The notes beneath the pieces are model-generated. The model worked only from the letters and a program-made list of their open reading frames with translations, made no database searches and was not told the origin of the DNA. Below are positions 40,941-48,184 of a stretch of DNA of 64,000 nucleotides, in pieces; position 1 is the first letter of the stretch; every line of letters begins with the position of its first letter. Position numbers and translations under genes: made by a program. Source of the stretch: Nocardioides marmoriginsengisoli (GTDB taxonomy: Bacteria; Actinomycetota; Actinomycetes; Propionibacteriales; Nocardioidaceae); the NCBI RefSeq assembly GCF_003725695.1, contig NZ_RJSE01000016.1:1-64000 (forward strand), in the 5' to 3' direction.

Positions 40941-42035
40941 TTAACCCCGGATCTTCTCCAGGCGCGCCACAGTTTCCTCGTACTCGGAGATCAGCTCGGC
41001 CATCACCTGGGCGACCGGCTTCACCTCGTTGGTCCGGCCGATGATCTGACCGGCGGGCATCGCGACCACGTCCGGGTCGTCGGCGTTGCTCATCCGGTTG
41101 TGCGCGTCGGAGACCAGCAGGTTCTGCAGCGGCATCGGGAGCGGCGCCGGAGCACCCTCCTCCTCCCACGCGTTGGTCCACTTGTTCTTGAGCAGCCGGG
41201 CCGGCTTGCCGGTGTAGACGCGGCTGCGGACGGTGTCGGCCGAGCTGGCCTTCAGCAGCGCACGCTGGATGGCGTCGCTCTGGCCGAGGTCGTACTCCTC
41301 GACGGTCAGCCACAGGCTGCCGGTCCAGACGCCCTGGGCGCCGAGCGCCAGCGACGCCGCGACCTGACGGCCGCAACCGATACCGCCGGCAGCGAGGACC
41401 GGTACGTCGACCGCGTCCACGATCTCGGGGGTCAGCACCATGCTGGCGATCTCGCCGGTGTGGCCGCCCGCCTCGTAGCCCTGGGACACGATGATGTCGA
41501 CGCCGTTGGCGACGTGGCTCGCGGCGTGCTTCGCGGCGCCTGCCAGCGCGGCGACCAGGACACCGTGCTCGTGGGCCTGCTCGATCACGTCGTTCGGCGG
41601 GGTGCCGAGGGCGTTGGCGATCAGCACCGGGCGGTGGTTGAGCGCCACGTCCACGTGGCTCCGGGCGGTGCTGTGCAGCCAGCCGAGCACGCCCTCGCGG
41701 CCCTCGCCCTCCGGGAGCGGCGGGACACCGAGCTTGAGCAGGGTCTGCTCCACGAACGAGATGTGGTCCTCGGGAATCATCGCCTTGAGGTCCACCGACT
41801 TGCCCTCGGTGGGGATCTTCATCGGCATCACGATGTCGACCCCGTACGGCTTCCCGTCGGTGTTCTCGTCCATCCAGGTCAGCGTCTCGTCGAGCTCGCT
41901 GGCGTCGTTGAACCGGACCGCTCCGAGGACCCCCAGACCCCCGGCGCGCGACACGGCCGCAGCGACCTTCTCGGACGGTGTGAACGCGAAGATCGGGTAC
42001 TCGATACCGAGCCGTTCGCAGAGTTCGGTGCGCAT
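40941..42035 (-). CDS. Nitronate monooxygenase-like flavoenzyme
   Basis: This 364-residue TIM-barrel flavoprotein belongs to the 2-nitropropane dioxygenase/enoyl-reductase-II superfamily. The FMN region GYEAGGHTGEIASMVL and the following VPVLAAGGIGCGRQVAASLALGAQGV are clear. It overlaps the fadD19 stop by one base and is probably co-expressed with it. Relatives in sterol clusters (such as IpdC) are dehydrogenases or reductases on CoA thioesters, so a redox step in side-chain breakdown is more likely than nitronate oxidation. That is inference from context. Confidence 0.75.
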   Translation of the reverse strand: MRTELCERLGIEYPIFAFTPSEKVAAAVSRAGGLGVLGAVRFNDASELDETLTWMDENTDGKPYGVDIVMPMKIPTEGKSVDLKAMIPEDHISFVEQTLLKLGVPPLPEGEGREGVLGWLHSTARSHVDVALNHRPVLIANALGTPPNDVIEQAHEHGVLVAALAGAAKHAASHVANGVDIIVSQGYEAGGHTGEIASMVLTPEIVDAVDVPVLAAGGIGCGRQVAASLALGAQGVWTGSLWLTVEEYDLGQSDAIQRALLKASSADTVRSRVYTGKPARLLKNKWTNAWEEEGAPAPLPMPLQNLLVSDAHNRMSNADDPDVVAMPAGQIIGRTNEVKPVAQVMAELISEYEETVARLEKIRG

Positions 42036-43681
42036 CAGAGCGCGGCTCCTTCGTTCTGGGCGGCCAGCAGGAGTTCCTTGGCACGCGGGTACTGCGCCTT
42101 GCCGGTGGCGTTGCGCGGGATCTCCGGGACCAGGGTGATGGTCCGCGGCAGCTTGTAGCCGGAGAGGAACTCGCGCAGGAAGTCGCGCAGCTCCCCCAGC
42201 TCGACGGTCTCGCCCTCGCGCGGCTGGATCACCGCGGCGACGGCCTGGCCGAACTTCTCGTCCGGGATGCCGACGACGAGGACGTCGTACACGGCCGGGT
42301 GGCGCTTGATCGCCATCTCGACCTCCTCGGGGTACACCTTCTCGCCGCCGGTGTTCACGCAGTTGGAGCCGCGACCGAGCAGCGTGACCCGGCCCTCCTC
42401 CTCGATCCGCGCGAAGTCGCCGGGCACCGAGATCCGGGTGCCGTCGACGATCAGGAACGTCTCCGCGGACTTCTTCTCGTCCTTGTAGTAGCCGATCGGC
42501 ACCGAGCCGCCGCGACCCAGGCGACCGACCTTGCCGACGTTGGTGGCCAGGTCGAGGATGTTGTTCTGCTCGTCCAGGACGACGCTGTTGGGGCCGAGGC
42601 CGACGACCGGGCCGTCGCTGGAGATGTGCGCCTTGTCCTGCATGCCCATGCCCTGGAAGCCGGTCTCACTGGCGCCGACCGAGTCGGTGTAGACCGGGTT
42701 CGGAAGCGCCTCGATCCAGCGCTCCTTGACCTCCGGGGAGAAGATCGCGGCGCTGCTGGAGACCGCGAACAGGCTGGCGCCCGTGTACGGCGCGTCGGTG
42801 GCGGCCTTGCGCTCGAACTCCTCGATCAGCGGACGGGCCATCGCGTCACCGGTCATGAAGATCAGCATCACGCCGTTCTCGTCGATGATCTCCCAGGTGC
42901 GCTGCGCGTCGAACTTCGGCTCCAGGATCGTCAGGTGGCCGGCGAACAGGTGCATCAGCAGGCCGGCCTGGGCCCCGCCGTGCATCAGCGGGCTGAGCGG
43001 GAACGTCGTCATCCGGCCGTCCTGCGCCGCCTGCTTCGACTGGTCGAACTCGTCCAGCTTCTCGCCGGTGTAGAAGTCGATGCCGCCGCCGAGGGTCCGC
43101 CAGAAGTCCTCGTGGCGCCACATGACGCCCTTGGGGAAGCCGGTGGTGCCGCCGGTGTAGATGATGTGCAGGTCGTCGGCGCTGCGCTCGGCGAAGTCGC
43201 GCTCGGCACTCTGGCCCGCGATCGCGTCGGCGTACAGGACGCCGTCGAAGGCGCTGATGTCCGACTGGTCGTCGGGCTCGATCACGTCCGGGACGACGAC
43301 CACGGTCTGGAGCTTCGGGTGGTTCGGCTTGGTCTTGGCGACCAGCGGGGCGTAGGTGCGCTCGACGATCAGCGCGACCACGTCGGCGTTCTCGAAGAGG
43401 TAGTTGAGCTCGCCCTCGACGTACCGGTAGTTGACGTTGATGTTGACCGCGCGGATCTTCACGATCGCGAGCACGGCGACGACGTGCTCGATGCTGTTCT
43501 TCGCGTAGACGGCGACGTGCTGGCCCGGCTGGACGCCCTGGGCCTGGAGGTAGTGCGCGAGCTTGTTCGACTCGGCCTCCAGCTCGGCGTACGTCACCGT
43601 CCGCTCACCCACCTTCACGGCGGGGTTGTCGGGGGCCGCGTCGACGGCGTGCTCGAAGAGGTCAGCGATGTTCAAGGCCAT
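42035..43681 (-). CDS. fadD19: Steroid side-chain CoA ligase FadD19-like
   Basis: This 548-residue adenylate-forming ligase has the phosphate loop IIYTGGTTGFPKGVMWRHE near residue 170. VGASETGFQGMG and the C-terminal LPRTITLVPEIPRNATGKAQY follow. In Mycobacterium and Rhodococcus FadD19 activates C27/C26 sterol acids with the long side chain and is needed for C24-branched sterols. The divergent echA19 across 46 bases matches Rv3515c/Rv3516. The ATG lies six bases after a TAGTAT -10 box that overlaps a KstR-like operator. Confidence 0.87.
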   Translation of the reverse strand: MALNIADLFEHAVDAAPDNPAVKVGERTVTYAELEAESNKLAHYLQAQGVQPGQHVAVYAKNSIEHVVAVLAIVKIRAVNINVNYRYVEGELNYLFENADVVALIVERTYAPLVAKTKPNHPKLQTVVVVPDVIEPDDQSDISAFDGVLYADAIAGQSAERDFAERSADDLHIIYTGGTTGFPKGVMWRHEDFWRTLGGGIDFYTGEKLDEFDQSKQAAQDGRMTTFPLSPLMHGGAQAGLLMHLFAGHLTILEPKFDAQRTWEIIDENGVMLIFMTGDAMARPLIEEFERKAATDAPYTGASLFAVSSSAAIFSPEVKERWIEALPNPVYTDSVGASETGFQGMGMQDKAHISSDGPVVGLGPNSVVLDEQNNILDLATNVGKVGRLGRGGSVPIGYYKDEKKSAETFLIVDGTRISVPGDFARIEEEGRVTLLGRGSNCVNTGGEKVYPEEVEMAIKRHPAVYDVLVVGIPDEKFGQAVAAVIQPREGETVELGELRDFLREFLSGYKLPRTITLVPEIPRNATGKAQYPRAKELLLAAQNEGAAL

Positions 43682-43687
43682 GGCGCG

Positions 43688-43693
43688 ATACTA
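43688..43693 (-). promoter_or_regulatory. -10 box of fadD19, overlapping the operator
   Basis: On the minus strand TAGTAT is followed by six bases and the ATG. Its first two bases are the last two of the operator half-site GTTCTA. The fadD8-like gene has the same geometry. Confidence 0.6.
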
Positions 43694-43705
43694 GAACACG
43701 TTCTC
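43692..43705. promoter_or_regulatory. KstR-like operator between fadD19 and echA19
   Basis: TAGAACACGTTCTC matches TnnAACnnGTTnnA except for the last base, and is a near-perfect palindrome. It covers the start of the fadD19 -10 box and the position expected for the -35 box of echA19, so it could shut both genes. Confidence 0.8.
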
Positions 43706-43714
43706 GTTTACGGC

Positions 43715-43720
43715 TAGCAT
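43715..43720 (+). promoter_or_regulatory. -10 box of a probable leaderless promoter for echA19
   Basis: TAGCAT is followed by seven bases and the ATG. The -35 position, with a 17-base spacer, would fall on the KstR-like operator. Confidence 0.55.
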
Positions 43721-43727
43721 TCCTCGC

Positions 43728-44510
43728 ATGACGGACTGCCTCGTAGAACTCGACGGCCACAAGCTGGTCGTGACCATGAACCGGCCCGAGCGCCGCAACG
43801 CACTCTCCTCGGAGATGCTGCGGATCATGGAGGACGCCTGGGACCGGGTGAATTCCGACCCCGAGATCCGGGTCTGCATCCTCACCGGCGCCGGCGGCTA
43901 CTTCTGCGCCGGCATGGACCTGAGCACCGCGAACGAGAAGCCGCCGGGCGACAGCTTCGAGTCCGGCGAGTTCGACCCGACCATCCTCAAGGGCCTGCTC
44001 AAGGGCTTCCGGCTGACCAAGCCGCTGATCGCCGCCGTCGAGGGCCCCGCGATCGCCGGGGGCACCGAGATCCTCCAGGGCACCGACATCCGGATCGCCG
44101 GCGAGTCGGCCAAGTTCGGCGTGGCGGAGGCCCGCTGGTCGCTCTACCCGCTCGGCGGCTCCGCCGTACGGCTCCCCCGGCAGATCCCGTACACCGTGGC
44201 TGCCGAGCTGCTGCTGACCGGCCGGACGCTGCTGGCGCCCGAGGCCAAGGAGCTCGGCCTGATCGGGCACGTGGTGCCGGACGGGTCGGCGCTGGCGAAG
44301 GCTCACGAGCTCGCCGACATGATCTGCGCCAACGGTCCGCTGGCGGTTCAGGCGATCCTGAAGACGATGCGCGACTCCGAGGGCAAGCACGAGGACGACT
44401 GCTGGGCCGACGACGCCAAGGTCGGCGCCGAGGTCTTCAAGTCCGACGACGCCAAGGAGGGCCCGCGGGCGTTCCTGGAGAAGCGGCCGGCGAACTTCAC
44501 CGGTCGCTGA
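43728..44510 (+). CDS. echA19: Enoyl-CoA hydratase EchA19-like
   Basis: This 260-residue crotonase-fold protein hydrates the double bond made in the CoA-bound sterol side chain. The oxyanion-hole regions are visible as [15 protein letters not shown] near residue 60 and [20 protein letters not shown] near residue 110. The second catalytic Glu is probably in [14 protein letters not shown]. Divergent pairing with fadD19 matches the Mycobacterium locus. Substrate assignment rests on this pairing. Confidence 0.85.
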   Translation: MTDCLVELDGHKLVVTMNRPERRNALSSEMLRIMEDAWDRVNSDPEIRVCILTGAGGYFCAGMDLSTANEKPPGDSFESGEFDPTILKGLLKGFRLTKPLIAAVEGPAIAGGTEILQGTDIRIAGESAKFGVAEARWSLYPLGGSAVRLPRQIPYTVAAELLLTGRTLLAPEAKELGLIGHVVPDGSALAKAHELADMICANGPLAVQAILKTMRDSEGKHEDDCWADDAKVGAEVFKSDDAKEGPRAFLEKRPANFTGR

Positions 44511-44517
44511 TCCACCG

Positions 44518-44523
44518 TAGGCT
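44518..44523 (+). promoter_or_regulatory. -10 box of a probable leaderless promoter for the DUF3137-like gene
   Basis: TAGGCT is followed by seven bases and the ATG. This separates the gene from echA19, which ends seven bases upstream of the box. Confidence 0.5.
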
Positions 44524-44530
44524 GCCCCCC

Positions 44531-45223
44531 ATGGTGGTGGTCTTCGGCATCTTCCTGATCGGCCTGGTCGTCGTCGCGCTCGTCGGCTACTTCGGCTACC
44601 TCGCGGCCAAGAAGCGCCGGGAGGAGTTCTCGGCGATGGCGGCCGCCCGCGGCTGGACCTGGGTCGAGCGCGACGACCGCTTCGTCGACCGGTTCAGCGG
44701 GTCCCCGTTCGGCACCGGGGACGACCGCAAGGCGCTCAACGTCGTCACCGGCCCGTACGACGGCCGCCCGATGGTCGCGTTCGACTACAGCTACACCACC
44801 ACCGAGACCTCGACCGACGCCCAGGGGCGCACCAGCACCCGCACCGTCACCCACCCGTTCTCGGTGATCGCGCTGGACGTCGGCGTCGCGCTGCCGGAGC
44901 TGTCGGTCTCCCCGGAAGGCTTCTTCGGCCGCCTGGTCGGCCGGCTGATCAACAACGACATCGAGCTCGAGTCCGAGCAGTTCAACCGCGCCTTCACGGT
45001 GCACTGCCCGGACCGGAAGTTCGCGACCGACGTGCTGCACCCGCTGATGATGGAGTACCTGCTCACGGTGCCCGACCTGAGCTGGTCGTTCCGCGACGGC
45101 GGCCTGGTCGCGATCACCTCCGGCCAGCACTCGATGGCCTCGCTGGACGCGACGCTGACCGCGATCGACGGGATCCTCGACCGGATCCCGCCGTTCGTCC
45201 GGCAGCAGCTCGGCCTAGATTGA
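44531..45223 (+). CDS. DUF3137-like membrane protein
   Basis: This 230-residue protein has one N-terminal membrane segment (about 3-25) and a cytoplasmic domain that contains GRPMVAFDYSYTTTET and a long beta-rich middle. It resembles DUF3137-type proteins, which often sit beside LemA. The function is unknown. It is followed by lemA five bases later. The order TM protein-LemA suggests a membrane-associated pair unrelated to sterol breakdown. Confidence 0.6.
   Translation: MVVVFGIFLIGLVVVALVGYFGYLAAKKRREEFSAMAAARGWTWVERDDRFVDRFSGSPFGTGDDRKALNVVTGPYDGRPMVAFDYSYTTTETSTDAQGRTSTRTVTHPFSVIALDVGVALPELSVSPEGFFGRLVGRLINNDIELESEQFNRAFTVHCPDRKFATDVLHPLMMEYLLTVPDLSWSFRDGGLVAITSGQHSMASLDATLTAIDGILDRIPPFVRQQLGLD
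45216..45221 (+). promoter_or_regulatory. -10 box of a possible leaderless promoter for lemA
   Basis: TAGATT is followed by seven bases and the ATG, and lies in the last codons of the upstream gene. Confidence 0.4.
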
Positions 45224-45228
45224 CCGCC

Positions 45229-45792
45229 ATGGAAATCGTGATCGCGGTCGTCGTCGCCCTGGTCCTGCTGCCGCTGCTCTCCGTGGTGGTGATGTACAAC
45301 CGGTTCGTCCGGCAGCGCACCCTGATCGACTCCTCCTGGGGCGGCGTCGACGTCGAGCTGACCCGGCGGCACGAGCTGATCCCCAACCTGGTCGCGACCG
45401 TCCAGGGGTACGCCGCGCACGAGAAGGACGTGCTCGCCGCGCTCGCCGCCGCCCGGGAGGCTGCCTCGGCGCACAAGGCCGACGCGCCCGGTCCGCGGCA
45501 GGCGCTGGAGGAGCAGGTCACCCGGCAGCTGGCCACCGTTCTCGCCCGGGTCGAGGCGTACCCGGAGCTCAAGGCGAGCACGAACTTCCTGCAGCTCCAG
45601 ACCGAGCTGACCAACACCGAGGACCGGATCGCGGCGGCGCGGCGGTTCTACAACCTCAACGTCGGCGCCTACAACACCCGGGTCGCGACCATCCCGTCGA
45701 ACCTCGTCGCGTCGATCTGGAACTTCGAGCCCCGGGACTTCTTCGAGATCACCGACGCCGCCGTCCGGCAGGTCCCGCGGGTGGCCCCTTGA
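45229..45792 (+). CDS. LemA family protein
   Basis: This 187-residue protein has an N-terminal membrane segment (about 3-22) and the LemA helical bundle. Landmarks are MYNRFVRQRTLIDSSWGGVD, the QLATVLARVEAYPELKAS region and RIAAARRFYNLNVGAYNTR near residue 130. LemA proteins are widespread and poorly understood. An in-frame TTG three codons earlier exists, but the ATG is preferred. The stop overlaps a TTG start of the next gene. Confidence 0.9.
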   Translation: MEIVIAVVVALVLLPLLSVVVMYNRFVRQRTLIDSSWGGVDVELTRRHELIPNLVATVQGYAAHEKDVLAALAAAREAASAHKADAPGPRQALEEQVTRQLATVLARVEAYPELKASTNFLQLQTELTNTEDRIAAARRFYNLNVGAYNTRVATIPSNLVASIWNFEPRDFFEITDAAVRQVPRVAP

Positions 45793-46295
45793 GCGGCCGC
45801 GTGATTCGACTGGTGCCGTTCGGGGACGAGCACGTCGAGCCGATGGGGCGCACCCTGCGGGACCCGGACGTGCTTCGGTTCACCGGGACGCCGGTGCCGA
45901 CCCCGCCGGACTGGATCACGACGTGGCGGACCGGGTTCGCCGCGGACGAGACCCGGGAGAACTTCGCGATCGTGCAGGGCGACGAGTTCGTCGGGTACGC
46001 CGTGGCGTTCGGGATGGATCGCGAGGCGGCCGAGGTCGAGCTCGGCTACGCCGTCGCGCCGTGGGCACGCGGGCACGGCGTGGCCGCCGACGCCCTGCGG
46101 CTGCTCTCGGACTGGGCGCTCGAGCAGGGCATGCTGCGGCTCAGCCTGCTGATCTCGGTCGAGAACCCGGCCTCCCAGCGGGTCGCCGAGAAGGCGGGCT
46201 ACTCCTTCGAGGGCGTGCTCCGGTCGCTGCACCACCGCAACGGCGACCGGGTCGACATGCAGAGCTGGTCGCTGCTCCCCGGAGACCGCGCCTAG
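45789..46295 (+). CDS. GNAT-family N-acetyltransferase (RimJ/RimL type)
   Basis: This 168-residue acetyltransferase carries the acetyl-CoA loop VELGYAVAPWARGHGVAADA near residue 85 and the typical ENPASQRVAEKAGYSFEG at about 130. The substrate is unknown. The start is uncertain: TTG overlapping the lemA stop (TTGA) gives the length used here, while a GTG four codons later would also work. It faces the fadD8-like gene across 17 bases. Confidence 0.82.
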   Translation: MSGRVIRLVPFGDEHVEPMGRTLRDPDVLRFTGTPVPTPPDWITTWRTGFAADETRENFAIVQGDEFVGYAVAFGMDREAAEVELGYAVAPWARGHGVAADALRLLSDWALEQGMLRLSLLISVENPASQRVAEKAGYSFEGVLRSLHHRNGDRVDMQSWSLLPGDRA

Positions 46296-46312
46296 GTCCC
46301 AACAGGCTGGGC

Positions 46313-47956
46313 TCAGCCGACGCTGCGCTCGCCCGTCCAGTACGTCGCCCGCAGTGCCTTCTTGTCGGGCTTGCCGAGTCCGGTAAGCGGCAGCGCGTCG
46401 ATCGCGATGACCTGCTTCGGCGCCTGGACCGAGCCCTTCTTCTCCTTGACCATGTCCTGGATCTCGGCGATCACCGCGTCGGTCAGCTCGTGGCCCTCGC
46501 GCATCACCACGATGGCGGCGACGGACTCGCCGAACTTCTCGTGCGGGATGCCGATCACGCCGACCTGGGCCACCGCCGGGTGCTCGGCGACGACGTCCTC
46601 GACCTCGCGCGGGAAGACGTTGAAGCCGCCCGTGACGATCATGTCCTTGGTCCGGTCGACGATGTACCAGAAGCCGTCCTCGTCCTCCCGGGCGACGTCG
46701 CCGGTGTGCATCCAGCCGTCCTTCCAGGTCTCGGCGGTCTGCTCGGGCAGCTGCCAGTAGCCGCCGGAGAGCAGCGGGCCGGCCACGCAGATCTCGCCGG
46801 GCTCGCCCTGGGCGACCGGCTGGCCGTCCTCGCCGAGGAGGGCCGTGCGGGCCAGGGCGGTGGGGCGGCCGCAGGAGGTCAGGCGGTGCTCGGCGGGGGT
46901 GCCGTCGGCGTTCACGTGGTCACCCTTGTTGAAGTAGGTGATCACCATCGGCGCCTCGGACTGGCCGTAGTACTGGGCGAAGATCGGGCCGAACCGCTCG
47001 ATGGCCTCCTTGAGGCGGACCGGGTTCATCGCGCTGGCGCCGTAGTAGACGGTCTCCAGGGACGAGAGGTCGCGGGTGCGGCTGTCCGGGTGGTCCATCA
47101 GCGCGTAGAGCATCGTCGGCACCAGCATCAGGGAGTTGATCTTCTTCTCCTCGATGGTGGCCAGCACCTCGGCCGGGTTGAACGTGCTCGTCACGAAGAG
47201 CGTGCCGCCCTTGATGACCACGGGGACGAAGAAGGCGGCGCCGGCGTGCGAGAGCGGGGTGCACATCAGGAAGCGGGGCTCGGCCGGCCACTCCCACTCG
47301 GCGAGCTGGATGCTCGTCATCGTGTTCATCGTCTGGCTCATCCCGATGACGCCCTTGGGCTTGCCGGTGGTGCCGCCGGTGTAGGTGATGGACACGACGT
47401 GGTCGCCGGGGAGGCGCCTTGCCTCCAGCGGTTCGGGCGCGAATCCCTCGGCCGCCTCGATGAGGTTGGCCGTGGTGCGGCCGCTGTCGGCGGCCGCCTT
47501 GGCGATCTCGTCCGGGACCGCGCCGATCGTCAGCACCTGCGTCAGGCCCGGGCACTTCTCGAGCAGCGCCAGCGCACGCTCGGTGAAGTACGGGTCGATG
47601 ATCAGCGTGGTGATGGCGGCGTCGTTGATCACGTAGGCGTGGTCGTCGGCCGAGCCCAGCGGGTGCAGCGACGTACGACGGTAGCCCTGGGTCTGGCCGG
47701 CACCGAGGATGAACAGCACCTCCGGACGGTTGAGCGCGAGCAACGCTCCCGCCGTACCGAAACCGGCGTTGAGGGACTCGAACGCCTGGATGTAGGTGCT
47801 GATCCGGTCCGCGACCTGCTGCCCCGTCAACGTGACGTCGCCGAGGTGGATGATCGGGCGGTTGTGGTGCCGGCGCAGCGCCGCGACCATCAGGTGGCCG
47901 TTGTGGGTCCCGGTGCGCAGGTCTCCGGCGTTCGCGATCTCGCTGACGGTGCTCAT
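46313..47956 (-). CDS. Acyl-CoA ligase, FadD8-like
   Basis: This 547-residue adenylate-forming enzyme has the phosphate loop ITYTGGTTGKPKGVIGMSQ near residue 185. YYGQSEAPMVITY and the GWMHTGDVAREDEDGFWYI region follow, and the C-terminal lysine lies in LTGLGKPDKKALRA. Overall wording is close to mycobacterial FadD8, for example LSHAGAAFF and SSLETVYYGASAMNPVRL. The substrate is not known. A perfect KstR-like palindrome overlaps its promoter, so it is probably induced with the sterol genes. The ATG follows TAGTCT by six bases. Confidence 0.85.
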   Translation of the reverse strand: MSTVSEIANAGDLRTGTHNGHLMVAALRRHHNRPIIHLGDVTLTGQQVADRISTYIQAFESLNAGFGTAGALLALNRPEVLFILGAGQTQGYRRTSLHPLGSADDHAYVINDAAITTLIIDPYFTERALALLEKCPGLTQVLTIGAVPDEIAKAAADSGRTTANLIEAAEGFAPEPLEARRLPGDHVVSITYTGGTTGKPKGVIGMSQTMNTMTSIQLAEWEWPAEPRFLMCTPLSHAGAAFFVPVVIKGGTLFVTSTFNPAEVLATIEEKKINSLMLVPTMLYALMDHPDSRTRDLSSLETVYYGASAMNPVRLKEAIERFGPIFAQYYGQSEAPMVITYFNKGDHVNADGTPAEHRLTSCGRPTALARTALLGEDGQPVAQGEPGEICVAGPLLSGGYWQLPEQTAETWKDGWMHTGDVAREDEDGFWYIVDRTKDMIVTGGFNVFPREVEDVVAEHPAVAQVGVIGIPHEKFGESVAAIVVMREGHELTDAVIAEIQDMVKEKKGSVQAPKQVIAIDALPLTGLGKPDKKALRATYWTGERSVG

Positions 47957-47962
47957 GCCGTC

Positions 47963-47968
47963 AGACTA
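47963..47968 (-). promoter_or_regulatory. -10 box of the fadD8-like gene, overlapping the operator
   Basis: On the minus strand TAGTCT is followed by GACGGC and the ATG. It shares two bases with the operator at 47967-47980, exactly as at fadD19. Confidence 0.6.
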
Positions 47969-47980
47969 GAACGTGTTCTA
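47967..47980. promoter_or_regulatory. KstR-like operator, perfect palindrome
   Basis: TAGAACGTGTTCTA fits TnnAACnnGTTnnA at every fixed position, and its two half-sites TAGAAC and GTTCTA are exact inverse repeats. It lies 10 bases upstream of the fadD8-like ATG. Confidence 0.85.
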
Positions 47981-48006
47981 AGTCGTCGCAACGATCATCA
48001 ATCGAT

Positions 48007-48020
48007 TCGAACATGTTCAA
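48007..48020. promoter_or_regulatory. Second KstR-like operator upstream of the fadD8-like gene
   Basis: TCGAACATGTTCAA fits TnnAACnnGTTnnA at all fixed positions. Its centre is 40 bases from the first site. It could serve the fadD8-like gene through cooperative binding or the divergent fibronectin-III gene, whose start is 165 bases away. Confidence 0.6.
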
Positions 48021-48146
48021 CTCTGGACTAGGGTGCCGGTAAGCGCATCGTGATCCCCAGAGGCATCGATCAGGTCGGTGGCATCCTCCCGGTAGGGCGA
48101 CGGCGACTCGGCTAGCACCCAGCATTCCAGCACCAGCGAGTGTCGG

Positions 48147-48152
48147 TACCAT
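48147..48152 (+). promoter_or_regulatory. Possible -10 box for the fibronectin-III protein gene
   Basis: TACCAT lies 32 bases before the GTG and leaves a short leader with AGGAGG. A weak -35 (ATTCCA, 48124-48129) is 17 bases upstream. Confidence 0.4.
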
Positions 48153-48184
48153 CGCCACCTCAACACGAGGAGGTGGAGCGCACC

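Noticed and set aside
40941-42035. Calling the fadD19-linked flavoprotein ipdC
   Set aside because: The gene right after ipdB (61694-62761) matches IpdC in place; this one is a separate member of the same superfamily, so no symbol is given.
48007-48020. A LexA box reading of TCGAACATGTTCAA
   Set aside because: The half-sites are separated by two bases; actinobacterial LexA sites have four. The spacing fits KstR instead.
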